Part shown: one piece after another, positions 8,521 through 15,303 of the stretch
Position numbering within the stretch: position 1 is the first letter of the stretch
Layout of the letters: each line of letters starts with the position of its first letter
Assembly: GCA_949291975.1 (NCBI GenBank)
Contig: CASEYA010000038.1
Location: 1 to 16,258 of the forward strand
Origin: an uncultured Christensenella sp.
GTDB taxonomy: Bacteria; Bacillota; Clostridia; Christensenellales; UBA1242
DNA length: 16,258 nucleotides
Direction: 5' to 3'
Made by a program: the position numbers and the translations under genes
The notes under the pieces: model-generated
What the model was told of the DNA's origin: nothing
The model's database searches: none
Seen by the model: only the letters and a program-made list of their open reading frames with translations

Positions 8521-8693
8521 ACTAATTTTTTTATCTTTGACTGTTGAATGTAAAGCAAAAAGATTGCACAAAAATTTCTGACAATTTTTAACTTTTGCAG
8601 AAAAACACAAAAGAACTATTCGCAAAAATGCATCAGTAATATACAATATTTACTAAATATTATTCTAAGAACTTTAAAAATGATATTGTCAAA
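8521..8693. other. AT-rich gap after gltX
   Basis: No gene is supported here in any frame. The only structure noted is a perfect inverted repeat at 8645-8661, AATATTTA-C-TAAATATT. In DNA this AT-rich it may be chance. It would form part of the 3' untranslated region of the gltX transcript before the terminator at 8694-8740. Confidence 0.5.
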
Positions 8694-8740
8694 AACAAAA
8701 AAGATAGTGAAAATAATTTTTAATCACTGTCTTTTTTGTT
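8694..8740. terminator. Bidirectional intrinsic terminator between gltX and the ABC transporter
   Basis: AACAAAAAAGATAGTGA (8694-8710) pairs with TCACTGTCTTTTTTGTT (8724-8740) over 17 positions with one G-T wobble and a 13-nt loop. The A-run and T-run flank the core stem, so the hairpin carries a T-tract in both directions and can end both the plus-strand gltX transcript and the minus-strand ABC transcript. Confidence 0.88.
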
Positions 8741-8755
8741 AATTTTAAATTGTTA

Positions 8756-10588
8756 TTATTCTTTGTTTTCTTCTGCTTTATAAAGGTTGCGATAAAGTTC
8801 ACAGTTTTTCAAAAGTTCTTTATGAGTTCCCTCCGCAATAATTTTGTGGTCATCTAATACCAAAATTTTATCACAGTCAACAATTGTTGAGAGACGATGT
8901 GCAACAACAATTGTGGTATAGGTTCCTTTCATGCTACTAAGGCTTTGTTTAATTTTTTCCTGACTTTTATTATCAAGCGCACTGGTTGCTTCATCTAAAA
9001 GTAAAATTTTGCTATTTTTCAAAAACGCACGGGCGAGGGCAAGTCTTTGTTTTTGCCCACCACTTAATATAACACCACCTTCACCAACCATGGTGTCAAA
9101 CTTATTTGGTTGAGATAGGATAAAATCGTATATATATGCCTTTTTGCAAACTTCAACAAGTTCTTCTTCTGTTGCATCTTCTTTGGCTAATAATAGGTTG
9201 TCCTTTATGCTGGCATTGAAAATATAAGGGTTCTGCAAAACAATTGATATTGAATTTCTCAAACTGTCCTGAGTTAATTTTTTGTTATTAATGCCATCAA
9301 TTAAAATTTGACCACTGTCAATATCAAAGAATTTTGGAATCAAACTTAAAACAGTGCTTTTTCCTTCACCTGATTTTCCAACAATTCCAACATATTCTCC
9401 AGAATTCACGGTAAAAGATAGGTTTTTAAAAACAACATTGTTTTCATATTTAAAACTAACATTTTTGAATTCCACTTTTCCTTGAAGATTTTTTAGTTCA
9501 ACATTGCCAAAACTTTCCTTTGGATATTCTTTGTCATCAAAAAATTCCATCATTCGTTTTGTTGAAATTTCCATTTGATAAAGTTGGTCTTTAATTGCTG
9601 CCATATTAATAAAAGCGTTGTAAATACCAAAATCATAAGTAAAAAGTGTGATAAAGTTTGCCACTGAAAACATGTCGTGCATAATCAGCAAAATAGAAAG
9701 AATATATCCACCCAAGCTAAAAAGGTTAAGTATTATAACAGAAATTTGCTCTGTTGTTTCATTTGCAAACTGCAGACTGTTGTTAGAATTGTGGGAAAAT
9801 TTTAAATTTTTATTTATTTTTTTAAGAAAAATTGATGTTATGTTAAGCCCTTTTATATCTCGAATTCCCTTAACCATTTCATTATTAATTGTTTGATATC
9901 GGTCATTTACTTTTGCATCTCTGATTCTAATTGGATTTTTATACCTTTTAGAAATGAGATTTGGCACAATATAGATTATAATACCCGCAATAATCATATA
10001 AATACCAATATAAATAGAAAATGTAAAGAACATAGCAAGTCTGCCAATATGAATAAAGATTTTGTTAAAATTCATCAAAATGTCTATGCTATCATACAGG
10101 ACTTTTGGGTCATAGTTAAGCCTGTTTAAAATTTCTCCAGAATTGCTTTGATTATATTTTGTAAGTTTTGTTCTTGTAAGGTTTTCAGACATATCTTTTC
10201 TTAATCGTAAAATAATTCGGTTAATAATTTTATAGCAAACAATGTTTGATAGATAGCGTAAAAAATCGACTAAAAAATATGAACCAACCAAAAGACATAT
10301 AAATATTAATGCTCTTTCAAACTCCGAGTCCAGCAAGTGTTCAGTAGAAATATTTAAGATAATAGGGCTCAAAATGTTTACGGCAATCAACAAAAAAGAC
10401 AGGAACAAAATAAGTGCAATTTGCCAACCTTCACCCTTTAAATATGGCTTTAATTTTTTTAAATAGGTGAGTTTTCCTGTTTTGTTTTCTTTTGTGTTAA
10501 TTTCACTGTAAGAAACTCCAAACTTTTCCAGAAATGCCTGTTCTTTTTTAATTTGTTTGGATGTTTTATTTAACTTTTTATTTTTCAT
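8756..10588 (-). CDS. ABC exporter half-transporter (permease fused to ATPase)
   Basis: The 610-aa protein has a basic N-terminal extension (about residues 1-50), a six-helix transmembrane domain (about 55-330) and a C-terminal ATPase domain. The ATPase has Walker A GKSGEGKST (404-412), signature LSGGQ (508-512), Walker B ILLLDE (D532, E533), the D-loop SALD and the switch His564. All catalytic residues are present, so it should be an active ABCB-type exporter. There is no second half-transporter beside it, which suggests a homodimer. The substrate cannot be told; relatives export lipids, peptides or drugs. A C39 peptidase domain is absent, so bacteriocin processing is unlikely. Ribosome site AGGAG lies 6 nt before the ATG. 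It is a single-gene unit with its own promoter (10711-10739) and terminator (8694-8740). Confidence 0.93.
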   Translation of the reverse strand: MKNKKLNKTSKQIKKEQAFLEKFGVSYSEINTKENKTGKLTYLKKLKPYLKGEGWQIALILFLSFLLIAVNILSPIILNISTEHLLDSEFERALIFICLLVGSYFLVDFLRYLSNIVCYKIINRIILRLRKDMSENLTRTKLTKYNQSNSGEILNRLNYDPKVLYDSIDILMNFNKIFIHIGRLAMFFTFSIYIGIYMIIAGIIIYIVPNLISKRYKNPIRIRDAKVNDRYQTINNEMVKGIRDIKGLNITSIFLKKINKNLKFSHNSNNSLQFANETTEQISVIILNLFSLGGYILSILLIMHDMFSVANFITLFTYDFGIYNAFINMAAIKDQLYQMEISTKRMMEFFDDKEYPKESFGNVELKNLQGKVEFKNVSFKYENNVVFKNLSFTVNSGEYVGIVGKSGEGKSTVLSLIPKFFDIDSGQILIDGINNKKLTQDSLRNSISIVLQNPYIFNASIKDNLLLAKEDATEEELVEVCKKAYIYDFILSQPNKFDTMVGEGGVILSGGQKQRLALARAFLKNSKILLLDEATSALDNKSQEKIKQSLSSMKGTYTTIVVAHRLSTIVDCDKILVLDDHKIIAEGTHKELLKNCELYRNLYKAEENKE

Positions 10589-10683
10589 AAAAACTCCTAA
10601 AATGAAACTTCGCAGATATTTAAGGTCGTAAAAATAAAAATCTAATCATTTTTAAAAATGTTTTGAGACAGAATTTACAAGTT

Positions 10684-10721
10684 TATGCTATCTTTTATTA
10701 ATTTTAAAGAATTATAGCATA
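10684..10721. promoter_or_regulatory. Inverted repeat over the ABC transporter promoter, candidate operator
   Basis: TATGCTAT (10684-10691) and ATAGCATA (10714-10721) are perfect 8-nt inverted repeats 30 nt apart centre to centre. One arm overlaps the -10 box of the ABC promoter and the other lies about 13-20 nt after the predicted start. This arrangement suits a dimeric repressor, but no regulator gene is beside it. Confidence 0.4.
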
Positions 10722-10739
10722 TAAAAATTCAAAAAACAA
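10711..10739 (-). promoter_or_regulatory. Promoter of the ABC transporter gene
   Basis: On the minus strand TTGTTT (10739-10734), 17 nt, then TATAAT (10716-10711), preceded by TGC so that the -10 is extended. The start is expected near 10704, giving a leader of about 115 nt before ATG 10588. No known riboswitch fold was recognised in that leader. Confidence 0.75.
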
Positions 10740-10789
10740 ATATAAAAAGAAAATTTTGTCAAAATTATTGAAAATGTTCTCAATTTTCA

Positions 10790-10818
10790 TTGACACAATA
10801 AAAAAAATATGTTATCAT
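10790..10818 (+). promoter_or_regulatory. Promoter of the tRNA-Ala/tRNA-Ile operon
   Basis: A perfect TTGACA (10790-10795) is followed after 17 nt by TATCAT (10813-10818). The start is expected near 10825, about 37 nt before tRNA-Ala. Confidence 0.85.
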
Positions 10819-10827
10819 AAACATGTT

Positions 10828-10856
10828 CTATCTTTAAAGTTCGCTTTACAAGATAG
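10828..10856 (+). other. Hairpin in the tRNA operon leader
   Basis: CTATCTT (10828-10834) pairs with AAGATAG (10850-10856), and inside it TAAAG (10835-10839) pairs with CTTTA (10844-10848) around a TTCG loop. This makes a 12-bp stem with one bulged C (10849). It starts almost at the predicted transcript 5' end and stops 5 nt before mature tRNA-Ala. No T-tract follows, so it is not a terminator; a stability or RNase P processing role is inference. Confidence 0.65.
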
Positions 10857-10861
10857 GGCGT

Positions 10862-10938
10862 GGGGGTATAGCTCAGCTGGCTAGAGCACCTGCCTTGCAA
10901 GCAGGGGGTCATCGGTTCGAATCCGATTATCTCCACCA
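10862..10938 (+). tRNA. tRNA-Ala (anticodon TGC)
   Basis: A full cloverleaf is seen. The acceptor GGGGGTA (10862-10868) pairs with TATCTCC (10928-10934) using two G-T wobbles. The D stem is GCTC/GAGC, and the anticodon stem CCTGC/GCAGG encloses the loop CTTGCAA with TGC at 10896-10898. The T stem ATCGG/CCGAT encloses TTCGAAT. Discriminator A10935 and an encoded CCA follow. TGC reads GCN alanine codons. Confidence 0.98.
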
Positions 10939-10939
10939 C

Positions 10940-10971
10940 TGATTTAGGATTGTTTTTGCAATCCTAAATCA
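10940..10971 (+). other. Hairpin in the spacer between the two tRNAs
   Basis: TGATTTAGGATTG (10940-10952) pairs perfectly with CAATCCTAAATCA (10959-10971), a 13-bp stem with a 6-nt loop. It fills nearly the whole spacer between tRNA-Ala and tRNA-Ile. The bases after it (ATATTTT) make a poor T-tract, so it is more likely a processing or attenuating structure than a strong terminator. Confidence 0.7.
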
Positions 10972-10978
10972 ATATTTT

Positions 10979-11055
10979 GGGAGAATAGCTCAGCTGGTTA
11001 GAGCATCCGCCTGATAAGCGGAAGGTCGGTGGTTCGAGTCCACTTTTTCCCACCA
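10979..11055 (+). tRNA. tRNA-Ile (anticodon GAT)
   Basis: Acceptor GGGAGAA (10979-10985) pairs with TTTTCCC (11045-11051) with one wobble. The D stem is GCTC/GAGC. The anticodon stem TCCGC/GCGGA encloses CTGATAA, with GAT at 11013-11015. The T stem GGTGG/CCACT encloses TTCGAGT. Discriminator A11052 and an encoded CCA end the gene. It is the substrate of the ileS product in the same window. Confidence 0.98.
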
Positions 11056-11096
11056 AAAAAGGCAATCTATATAAGATTGCCTTTTTGTTTTTTATT
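11056..11096. terminator. Terminator of the tRNA operon, usable from both sides
   Basis: GGCAATCT (11061-11068) pairs with AGATTGCC (11074-11081) around a 5-nt loop, followed by TTTTTGTTTTTT on the plus strand. On the minus strand the same stem is followed by TTTTTT (11060-11055 region), so it could also end transcription arriving from the suf side. Confidence 0.9.
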
Positions 11097-11098
11097 TC

Positions 11099-11519
11099 TC
11101 AACATTTATTTTTTTCGCATAAAATCTCAAGCAGTGAATTTTTCTCATCATTTTTAAAGAAAACATAAGTTTTATCATTCACTTCAACAAATTTTATTTG
11201 TGCATTATATAGTCTCAACAAAACAAATCTTTAACTTGATATTCTTTTACATTAATAAAAATAATTTTTAGTTTTACTTTTTCAAGTTTGTTGTTAATAG
11301 CTCTAACAAATTATTCAATTTTTTGCTTCTTTTATATTGCAATTTATGTCGTCTATAAATGCATCGTGTAAGTTGTTATAATTTTTAAAAAAAGCACATA
11401 GGTTTTGTTTGTTTAAATTTTTCTTTTCTCTATTTTTAAATCTTTATAAAATAAATTTTACGCATAGTTTTTATTGCGCTAACTAAATAACAAACAGGAC
11501 ATAAGCCACATTTTGCCAC
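11099..11519 (-). pseudogene. Possible decayed small gene downstream of the suf genes
   Basis: No intact gene lies between the tRNA terminator and the SufB-like gene. On the minus strand, though, five consecutive protein-like segments can be read, each in a different frame from the one before. They are: 11519-11436 (starts GTG; VAKCGLCPVCYLVSAIKTMR); 11437-11315 (40 residues, with FFKNYNNLHDAFIDDINCNI); 11318-11274 (LNNLLELLTTNLKK); 11277-11215 (LKIIFINVKEYQVKDLF); and 11215-11099 (LYNAQIKFVEVNDKTYVFF, then SLLEILCEKNKC and a TGA stop). The changes of frame fall mostly at A-rich runs. This suggests a protein of about 135-140 residues broken by about four indels. The first segment has a CxxCxxC motif. 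No family is recognised, no good ribosome site precedes the GTG, and AT-rich DNA can mimic such reading, so the call is tentative. Confidence 0.42.
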
Positions 11520-11559
11520 TCACAGAACAACAAACTTTTTACACAAGTGAATAGGGTGG

Positions 11560-12489
11560 TTATATCTTACTGCTCAAAAAGCCGTTTATTATCTCTTGTT
11601 CCGCTTCTTCTTTGCTGAGTCCAAGACTCATAAGTTTTAAAATTTGGTCATTCGAAATTTTTCCAATCATTGCCTCATGAACAAGCAAGGCATCTTCACA
11701 TCCTGCATCAATTTTAGGGGTGGAGGCAATGCGTGCGTGACCAGTTAGAATGCCGTCACATTCAATATGACCAAAACAAGCATTTTTGCCAATTACACTT
11801 GAATAGAAGTTCTGTTTTGAATTGTCCTTTGCCACACTTCTGCTCACAATGTGTGCTTTTGAGTTTTTGCCCTCTAAAACAACCTTAAAATGCGTCTCAC
11901 AGGTTTGATTATCCGTTGTAAAAAGCGTTTCGTTGATGTTCAGCACAGCATTTTCATCAAGACGAGCATAGGTTGTTCTTTTAGAGTCTGTTATTCCAGA
12001 AATTTGTGTAGTAATCATGTCGCATTCGCTGTTTTTCTTCATGAAAACTTTTGTAATGGGGTTTATAACTCTTTCTCCGCCATTGCCAAGACCAAGATGC
12101 TTTTCAATGTATTTAATCTTTGAATTTTCACCAATAAAAAAACGATGAATTCCATTATGTTCACTTTTTCCGCTACCACAACTGATACCACATCCAGCAA
12201 CAATGGTAATGTCTACATTATTGCCAATGTAAAAATCATTATAAACAGTGTCAGTCAAACCAGACACCGATAAAATCACAGGAATATGACAACCCTTGTT
12301 TTTTGTTCCGTCTTTAACAAAAATGTTGATGCCTTCTTTGTCTTTTTTGTTTTCAATTTCAATATCAGCATTTGTTTGTCTAACAACACATTGTCCGTTT
12401 TTCCTTATGTTCACAGAACATTCTTCAATGTTGTGCAAACTTGAAATTTGCTCTAACAATTCCTTTTCAATTTTATTTAGTGTTTGCAT
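11560..12489 (-). CDS. SufB/SufD-family Fe-S scaffold subunit, short (SmsB-like)
   Basis: This 309-aa protein is the scaffold partner of the SufC-type ATPase encoded just upstream. The C-terminal half carries the SufB/D beta-helix core and ends with VHEAMIGKISNDQILKLMSLG and a GLSKEEAEQEIINGF tail, which match the SufB ending LEHEATTSRIGEDQ...GISEEDAxxMIVNGF. Cys244 (in HIECDGIL) and His271-Glu272 fall at positions corresponding to the catalytic Cys, His and Glu of SufB, so a cluster-building role is plausible. It is much shorter than E. coli SufB (495) or SufD (423), as in the two-gene reduced SUF-like systems of anaerobes. The ATG lies within the end of sufC (17-nt overlap), with AGGAG upstream. 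No cysteine desulfurase or SufU/NifU scaffold gene is adjacent. Confidence 0.9.
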   Translation of the reverse strand: MQTLNKIEKELLEQISSLHNIEECSVNIRKNGQCVVRQTNADIEIENKKDKEGINIFVKDGTKNKGCHIPVILSVSGLTDTVYNDFYIGNNVDITIVAGCGISCGSGKSEHNGIHRFFIGENSKIKYIEKHLGLGNGGERVINPITKVFMKKNSECDMITTQISGITDSKRTTYARLDENAVLNINETLFTTDNQTCETHFKVVLEGKNSKAHIVSRSVAKDNSKQNFYSSVIGKNACFGHIECDGILTGHARIASTPKIDAGCEDALLVHEAMIGKISNDQILKLMSLGLSKEEAEQEIINGFLSSKI

Positions 12490-13180
12490 TTTTACTCCTT
12501 AAAGTAGCACATTTTGTTGTTTCCACTTCTTTTAAAAGTTTTGCTTTGTCGGTTACAACAATTTCGCCCTTTTTGTTAAAAAGATAGATTCTGTCTGATA
12601 TTTCAAGAATGCGTTTTTGGTGGCTGATAATAATTACAATCTTGTCTTTTAAGGTAAGAAAAAGGTTTGTGAGGTCATCAAATGCCCACATATCAATGCC
12701 TGCCTCTGGTTCATCAAAAATAATAACTTTTCCGCCTTTTGCCAAAATTGTTGCAATTTCAATGCGTTTAAGTTCTCCACCCGACAAATTTTTATCTATT
12801 TCACGGTTGATATAATCTCTTGCACACAGCCCAACCATTGACAAATAGGTGCAGGCATCTTTGATGGTCTCTATGTCTTTGTTAGCCAGTTTAAGCATAT
12901 CAAAAACAGTTATGCCCTTAAAGGTTGTGGGTTGTTGAAAAGAAAGACTAACGCCCAACTTTGCACGTTTATCAATGCTTAGTTTTGTTATGTCTTTTCC
13001 GTCAAGAAGAATTTGACCAGAAGTTGCTGTTACAATACCCATCAAGATTTTTGCAAGTGTGGTTTTTCCAGTTCCATTCTGACCAGTTATGACATTTATT
13101 CCATTTTCGAACACAAGATTAACATCTTTCAAAATTTCTTTATTTTGTGTTTTATAACATAAATTTTTAATAGTTAGCAT
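12473..13180 (-). CDS. sufC: Fe-S cluster assembly ATPase SufC-type (SmsC-like)
   Basis: This 235-aa ABC-type ATPase drives Fe-S cluster assembly on the SufB-like partner encoded downstream. It has Walker A GQNGTGKT (33-40), Q-loop Gln82 (SFQQPTTFKGI), signature LSGGE (132-136), Walker B VIIFDE (D156, E157) and switch His187. The signature with ELKR and EPEAGID are typical of SufC rather than of importers. No membrane segments or permease gene accompany it. The start is ATG 13180, with AGAGGA 6 nt upstream; an upstream in-frame ATG at 13237 would overlap the promoter and lacks a ribosome site. It overlaps the next gene by 17 nt. Confidence 0.93.
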   Translation of the reverse strand: MLTIKNLCYKTQNKEILKDVNLVFENGINVITGQNGTGKTTLAKILMGIVTATSGQILLDGKDITKLSIDKRAKLGVSLSFQQPTTFKGITVFDMLKLANKDIETIKDACTYLSMVGLCARDYINREIDKNLSGGELKRIEIATILAKGGKVIIFDEPEAGIDMWAFDDLTNLFLTLKDKIVIIISHQKRILEISDRIYLFNKKGEIVVTDKAKLLKEVETTKCATLRSKNANTK

Positions 13181-13208
13181 AAAAAATCCTCTTTTTGAAG
13201 ATATAAAA

Positions 13209-13237
13209 AAAATACTGCATTTCAAAGAAATTGTCAA
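13209..13237 (-). promoter_or_regulatory. Promoter of the sufC-sufB-like operon
   Basis: A perfect TTGACA (13237-13232), 17 nt, then TATTTT (13214-13209). The start is expected near 13202, about 22 nt before the ATG. No recognisable IscR- or Fur-type site was seen. Confidence 0.8.
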
Positions 13238-13274
13238 CCTAAAATACAGATTTTAAGCATAAAAGCAGTTAAAT

Positions 13275-13292
13275 AATCAAAATCATTTGATT
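13275..13292. promoter_or_regulatory. Palindrome over the -35 box of the plus-strand promoter
   Basis: AATCAAA (13275-13281) and TTTGATT (13286-13292) are perfect 7-nt inverted repeats with a 4-nt spacer. The right arm contains the -35 hexamer of the promoter at 13287-13315, and the repeat lies between the two divergent promoters. It could be an operator; AT-rich chance is the alternative. Confidence 0.4.
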
Positions 13293-13315
13293 TTTTATTC
13301 GTAATTTGTTAAAAT
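13287..13315 (+). promoter_or_regulatory. Promoter of the small membrane protein gene and perhaps the HD-PHP-RpiB genes
   Basis: TTGATT (13287-13292), 17 nt, then TAAAAT (13310-13315). The start is expected near 13322, about 20 nt before ATG 13342. Confidence 0.78.
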
Positions 13316-13341
13316 AAGCAAAAATCAACAAGGAGATTATT

Positions 13342-13728
13342 ATGGGCAGAAAAGATAAACGACAAGAGGAAGAGATTGTTGAAGAGGTCGAGGTAACACC
13401 CTATGACAACATGCAAATTGCAAGCGAACCAGTAAAAGAGGAAAAACAACAACAGCCAGAAAACAAACAGATAAATCTTTCATTTTCTATGAACAGTTTT
13501 TCTTCTATCTTGGCAATCATATCACTTGGCTTTGCCTTTTTATTCACAACACTATATTGCTTTGGTGTGAATGTCTTTGGTGTAACGCATGGAATTTTCT
13601 TTTTAATCTCTGCAATTTTTGCTATTGCAAGTTTTATTTTTGCATACAAAAACAGTGGAAACAAACTTAATATGCCACTTGCTTTTTCTGTTTTAACAGT
13701 CTTGATAACAGTTATTGTTTATATATAA
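13342..13728 (+). CDS. Small membrane protein with acidic N-terminus, unknown function
   Basis: The gene has AAGGAG 6 nt before the ATG and its own promoter, so it is very likely real, but I do not recognise the 128-aa product. Residues 1-45 are charged and Gln-rich and probably disordered (MGRKDKRQEEEIVEEVEV; KEEKQQQPENKQ). Three hydrophobic helices follow, at about 53-75, 81-102 and 110-128, the last ending at the C-terminus. The layout resembles small DUF4190-like or other uncharacterised inner-membrane proteins with a disordered head, though no family motif is evident. A 51-nt gap separates it from the HD-domain gene. Confidence 0.78.
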   Translation: MGRKDKRQEEEIVEEVEVTPYDNMQIASEPVKEEKQQQPENKQINLSFSMNSFSSILAIISLGFAFLFTTLYCFGVNVFGVTHGIFFLISAIFAIASFIFAYKNSGNKLNMPLAFSVLTVLITVIVYI

Positions 13729-13779
13729 TGAAAAGGTATATTTAAGTAAATAATTTAAAAATTAAAAATAGGGGAAATT

Positions 13780-14364
13780 ATGGTAGAGGCAAATCAGGAG
13801 AAATTTGTTGAAATTTTTAAAAAGAATATAAAACGAGAGGGTGCAGATAAACTTCTTGAATGGCTTTTGCGTTCAGACTTTTTCACAGCGCCAGCAAGCG
13901 TAAAGTTTCACAGTGCTATCACTGGTGGGCTTTGTTTTCATTCGCTTAATGTTTATAACCGTTTTATCAATTTGCTTAAAAATGAATATGGTGAAAATTG
14001 GCAAGAAAAAATCTCTCTTGAAAGTGCCACAATAATTGCACTTTTGCATGATATTTGCAAAGTTGACACCTATAAACAAGAATTAAGAAATGTAAAAGTC
14101 GATAACAACTGGGTGCAAAAACCTTTTTGGACTGTTGATGACAAACTTCCATATGGTCACGGAGAAAAGTCTGTTTATATCATCAGTGGGTTCATGCGTT
14201 TAACAAGAGAAGAAGCAATGGCAATAAATTGGCACATGGGCGGATTTGATAACCGTGTTCGAGGCGGTTCATACAGCCTAAGTGATGCGTATTACACTTT
14301 TCCAATTGCTGTTTTGTTTCATATTGCAGACCTAGAAGCCACATATCTTGATGAAACCGTCTAA
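13780..14364 (+). CDS. HD-domain phosphohydrolase, YhaM-like catalytic domain
   Basis: The 194-aa protein is essentially one HD domain. Likely metal ligands and catalytic residues are His54 (GGLCFHSLNVY), His90-Asp91 (ALLHDICKVD), His127 (YGHGEKS), His152 (NWHMGGFD) and Asp184 (FHIADLEATY). This spacing and the wording of the motifs resemble the HD domain of YhaM/CBF1-type 3'-5' exoribonucleases, but the N-terminal OB-fold domain of YhaM is absent. It should hydrolyse a phosphoester in a metal-dependent way; whether the substrate is RNA, a nucleotide or a signalling molecule cannot be told. AGGGGA precedes ATG 13780. The PHP gene begins 14 nt after its stop. Confidence 0.85.
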   Translation: MVEANQEKFVEIFKKNIKREGADKLLEWLLRSDFFTAPASVKFHSAITGGLCFHSLNVYNRFINLLKNEYGENWQEKISLESATIIALLHDICKVDTYKQELRNVKVDNNWVQKPFWTVDDKLPYGHGEKSVYIISGFMRLTREEAMAINWHMGGFDNRVRGGSYSLSDAYYTFPIAVLFHIADLEATYLDETV

Positions 14365-14378
14365 AAGGAGGCTAAAAC

Positions 14379-15299
14379 ATGAACCGATTATATAAAGATG
14401 GACAACTTATTGACCTGCATATTCACACACAATATTCAGACGGAATGTTCACTGTTCCCGAACTGCTTAAATATGGACAGCAACGTGGACTTGAGGTTAT
14501 GTCTTTTACCGACCACGATGTTTTATATGCAAACTATGAAGTTAGGAACATGAAAGATAAAATTTTCAGTGGAAAATATATCAACGGTTGCGAAATTGCA
14601 GTGTCCTATAATAAAAAGAAATATGAAGTGCTTGCCTATGATTTTGACCTTGATGAACTGGCAAAGTTTGAAGCATTAAGTTGGGATTTTCAAGTCCAAA
14701 TTGAAATGGAAAGACTTGCAAAATTGATTGAAACGGGTAAAAATCTTGGTTTTAAAGTGTCAAAAAATTTAAATTTTCAGCCAATTTTTAGAACTGCTCA
14801 CAAGTGCTTTTTTGATGATATTGCAAAATACCCCGAAAACCTAGAACTTTACAAGACATATGGCATTGACAAGGCAGACAATTTATATCGAGACCACATG
14901 ATAAAACCGGGTTCGCTTTTTCATTGCTTTGATATTGTTGCAGAAACTCCACCAATTGAATATGTTTGTGAAAAAATTCACAAAGCAGGCGGGTTGGCAA
15001 TTTTTGCACATCCATTCATGGTATATGGCGAAAAGGACCCCAAAGGGCTTGTTCAAGACCTTTATAAACTTAACATTCTTGATGGTTTTGAATGCGTTCA
15101 CAAAAAGTTTACATATGATGAAAGTATTTGGACTTATGAATTCTGCAAAACACATAATTTATTAGCAACAGGTGGAACAGACTTTCACGGTGATGGCTTT
15201 AAGGTTAGGGGAATACGTTTTGAGCCAGAGTGCTTGGGTTATAATAAATATTCAGGTCTAGAACCACGCTTTCCGCTTTTAAAAATAGCAAAGGAGTAG
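14379..15299 (+). CDS. PHP-domain metal-dependent phosphoesterase
   Basis: This 306-aa protein has the PHP metal-binding motifs in order: DLHIHTQYSDG (His14, His16, Asp21), FTDHD (45-47), GCE (Glu72), FAHP (His211) and GGTDFHGD (Asp268, His270). It belongs with the TrpH/YciV-like PHP phosphoesterases, some of which remove nucleotides from the 5' end of short RNAs or hydrolyse nucleotide 3',5'-bisphosphates; that exact activity is inference. The insert between the Glu72 and His211 motifs is longer than in TrpH and contains AHKCFFDDIAKYPENLELYK. A strong AAAGGAG lies 8 nt before the ATG. Close linkage to an HD phosphohydrolase suggests joint work on RNA ends or nucleotides. Confidence 0.9.
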   Translation: MNRLYKDGQLIDLHIHTQYSDGMFTVPELLKYGQQRGLEVMSFTDHDVLYANYEVRNMKDKIFSGKYINGCEIAVSYNKKKYEVLAYDFDLDELAKFEALSWDFQVQIEMERLAKLIETGKNLGFKVSKNLNFQPIFRTAHKCFFDDIAKYPENLELYKTYGIDKADNLYRDHMIKPGSLFHCFDIVAETPPIEYVCEKIHKAGGLAIFAHPFMVYGEKDPKGLVQDLYKLNILDGFECVHKKFTYDESIWTYEFCKTHNLLATGGTDFHGDGFKVRGIRFEPECLGYNKYSGLEPRFPLLKIAKE

Positions 15300-15303
15300 T
15301 AAA

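Noticed and set aside
8641..8691. Minus-strand promoter TTGACA...TAGAAT antisense to the gltX 3' end
   Set aside because: Spacer is 19 nt and nothing downstream indicates an RNA gene; it also overlaps the loop-side flank of a terminator.
10862..11055. Ala-Ile tRNA pair as an rRNA operon spacer
   Set aside because: No 16S or 23S sequence on either side; the pair has its own promoter and terminator.
13181..13237. N-terminal extension of SufC from ATG 13237
   Set aside because: It would span the promoter, lacks a ribosome site, and the family starts at MLTIKNL.
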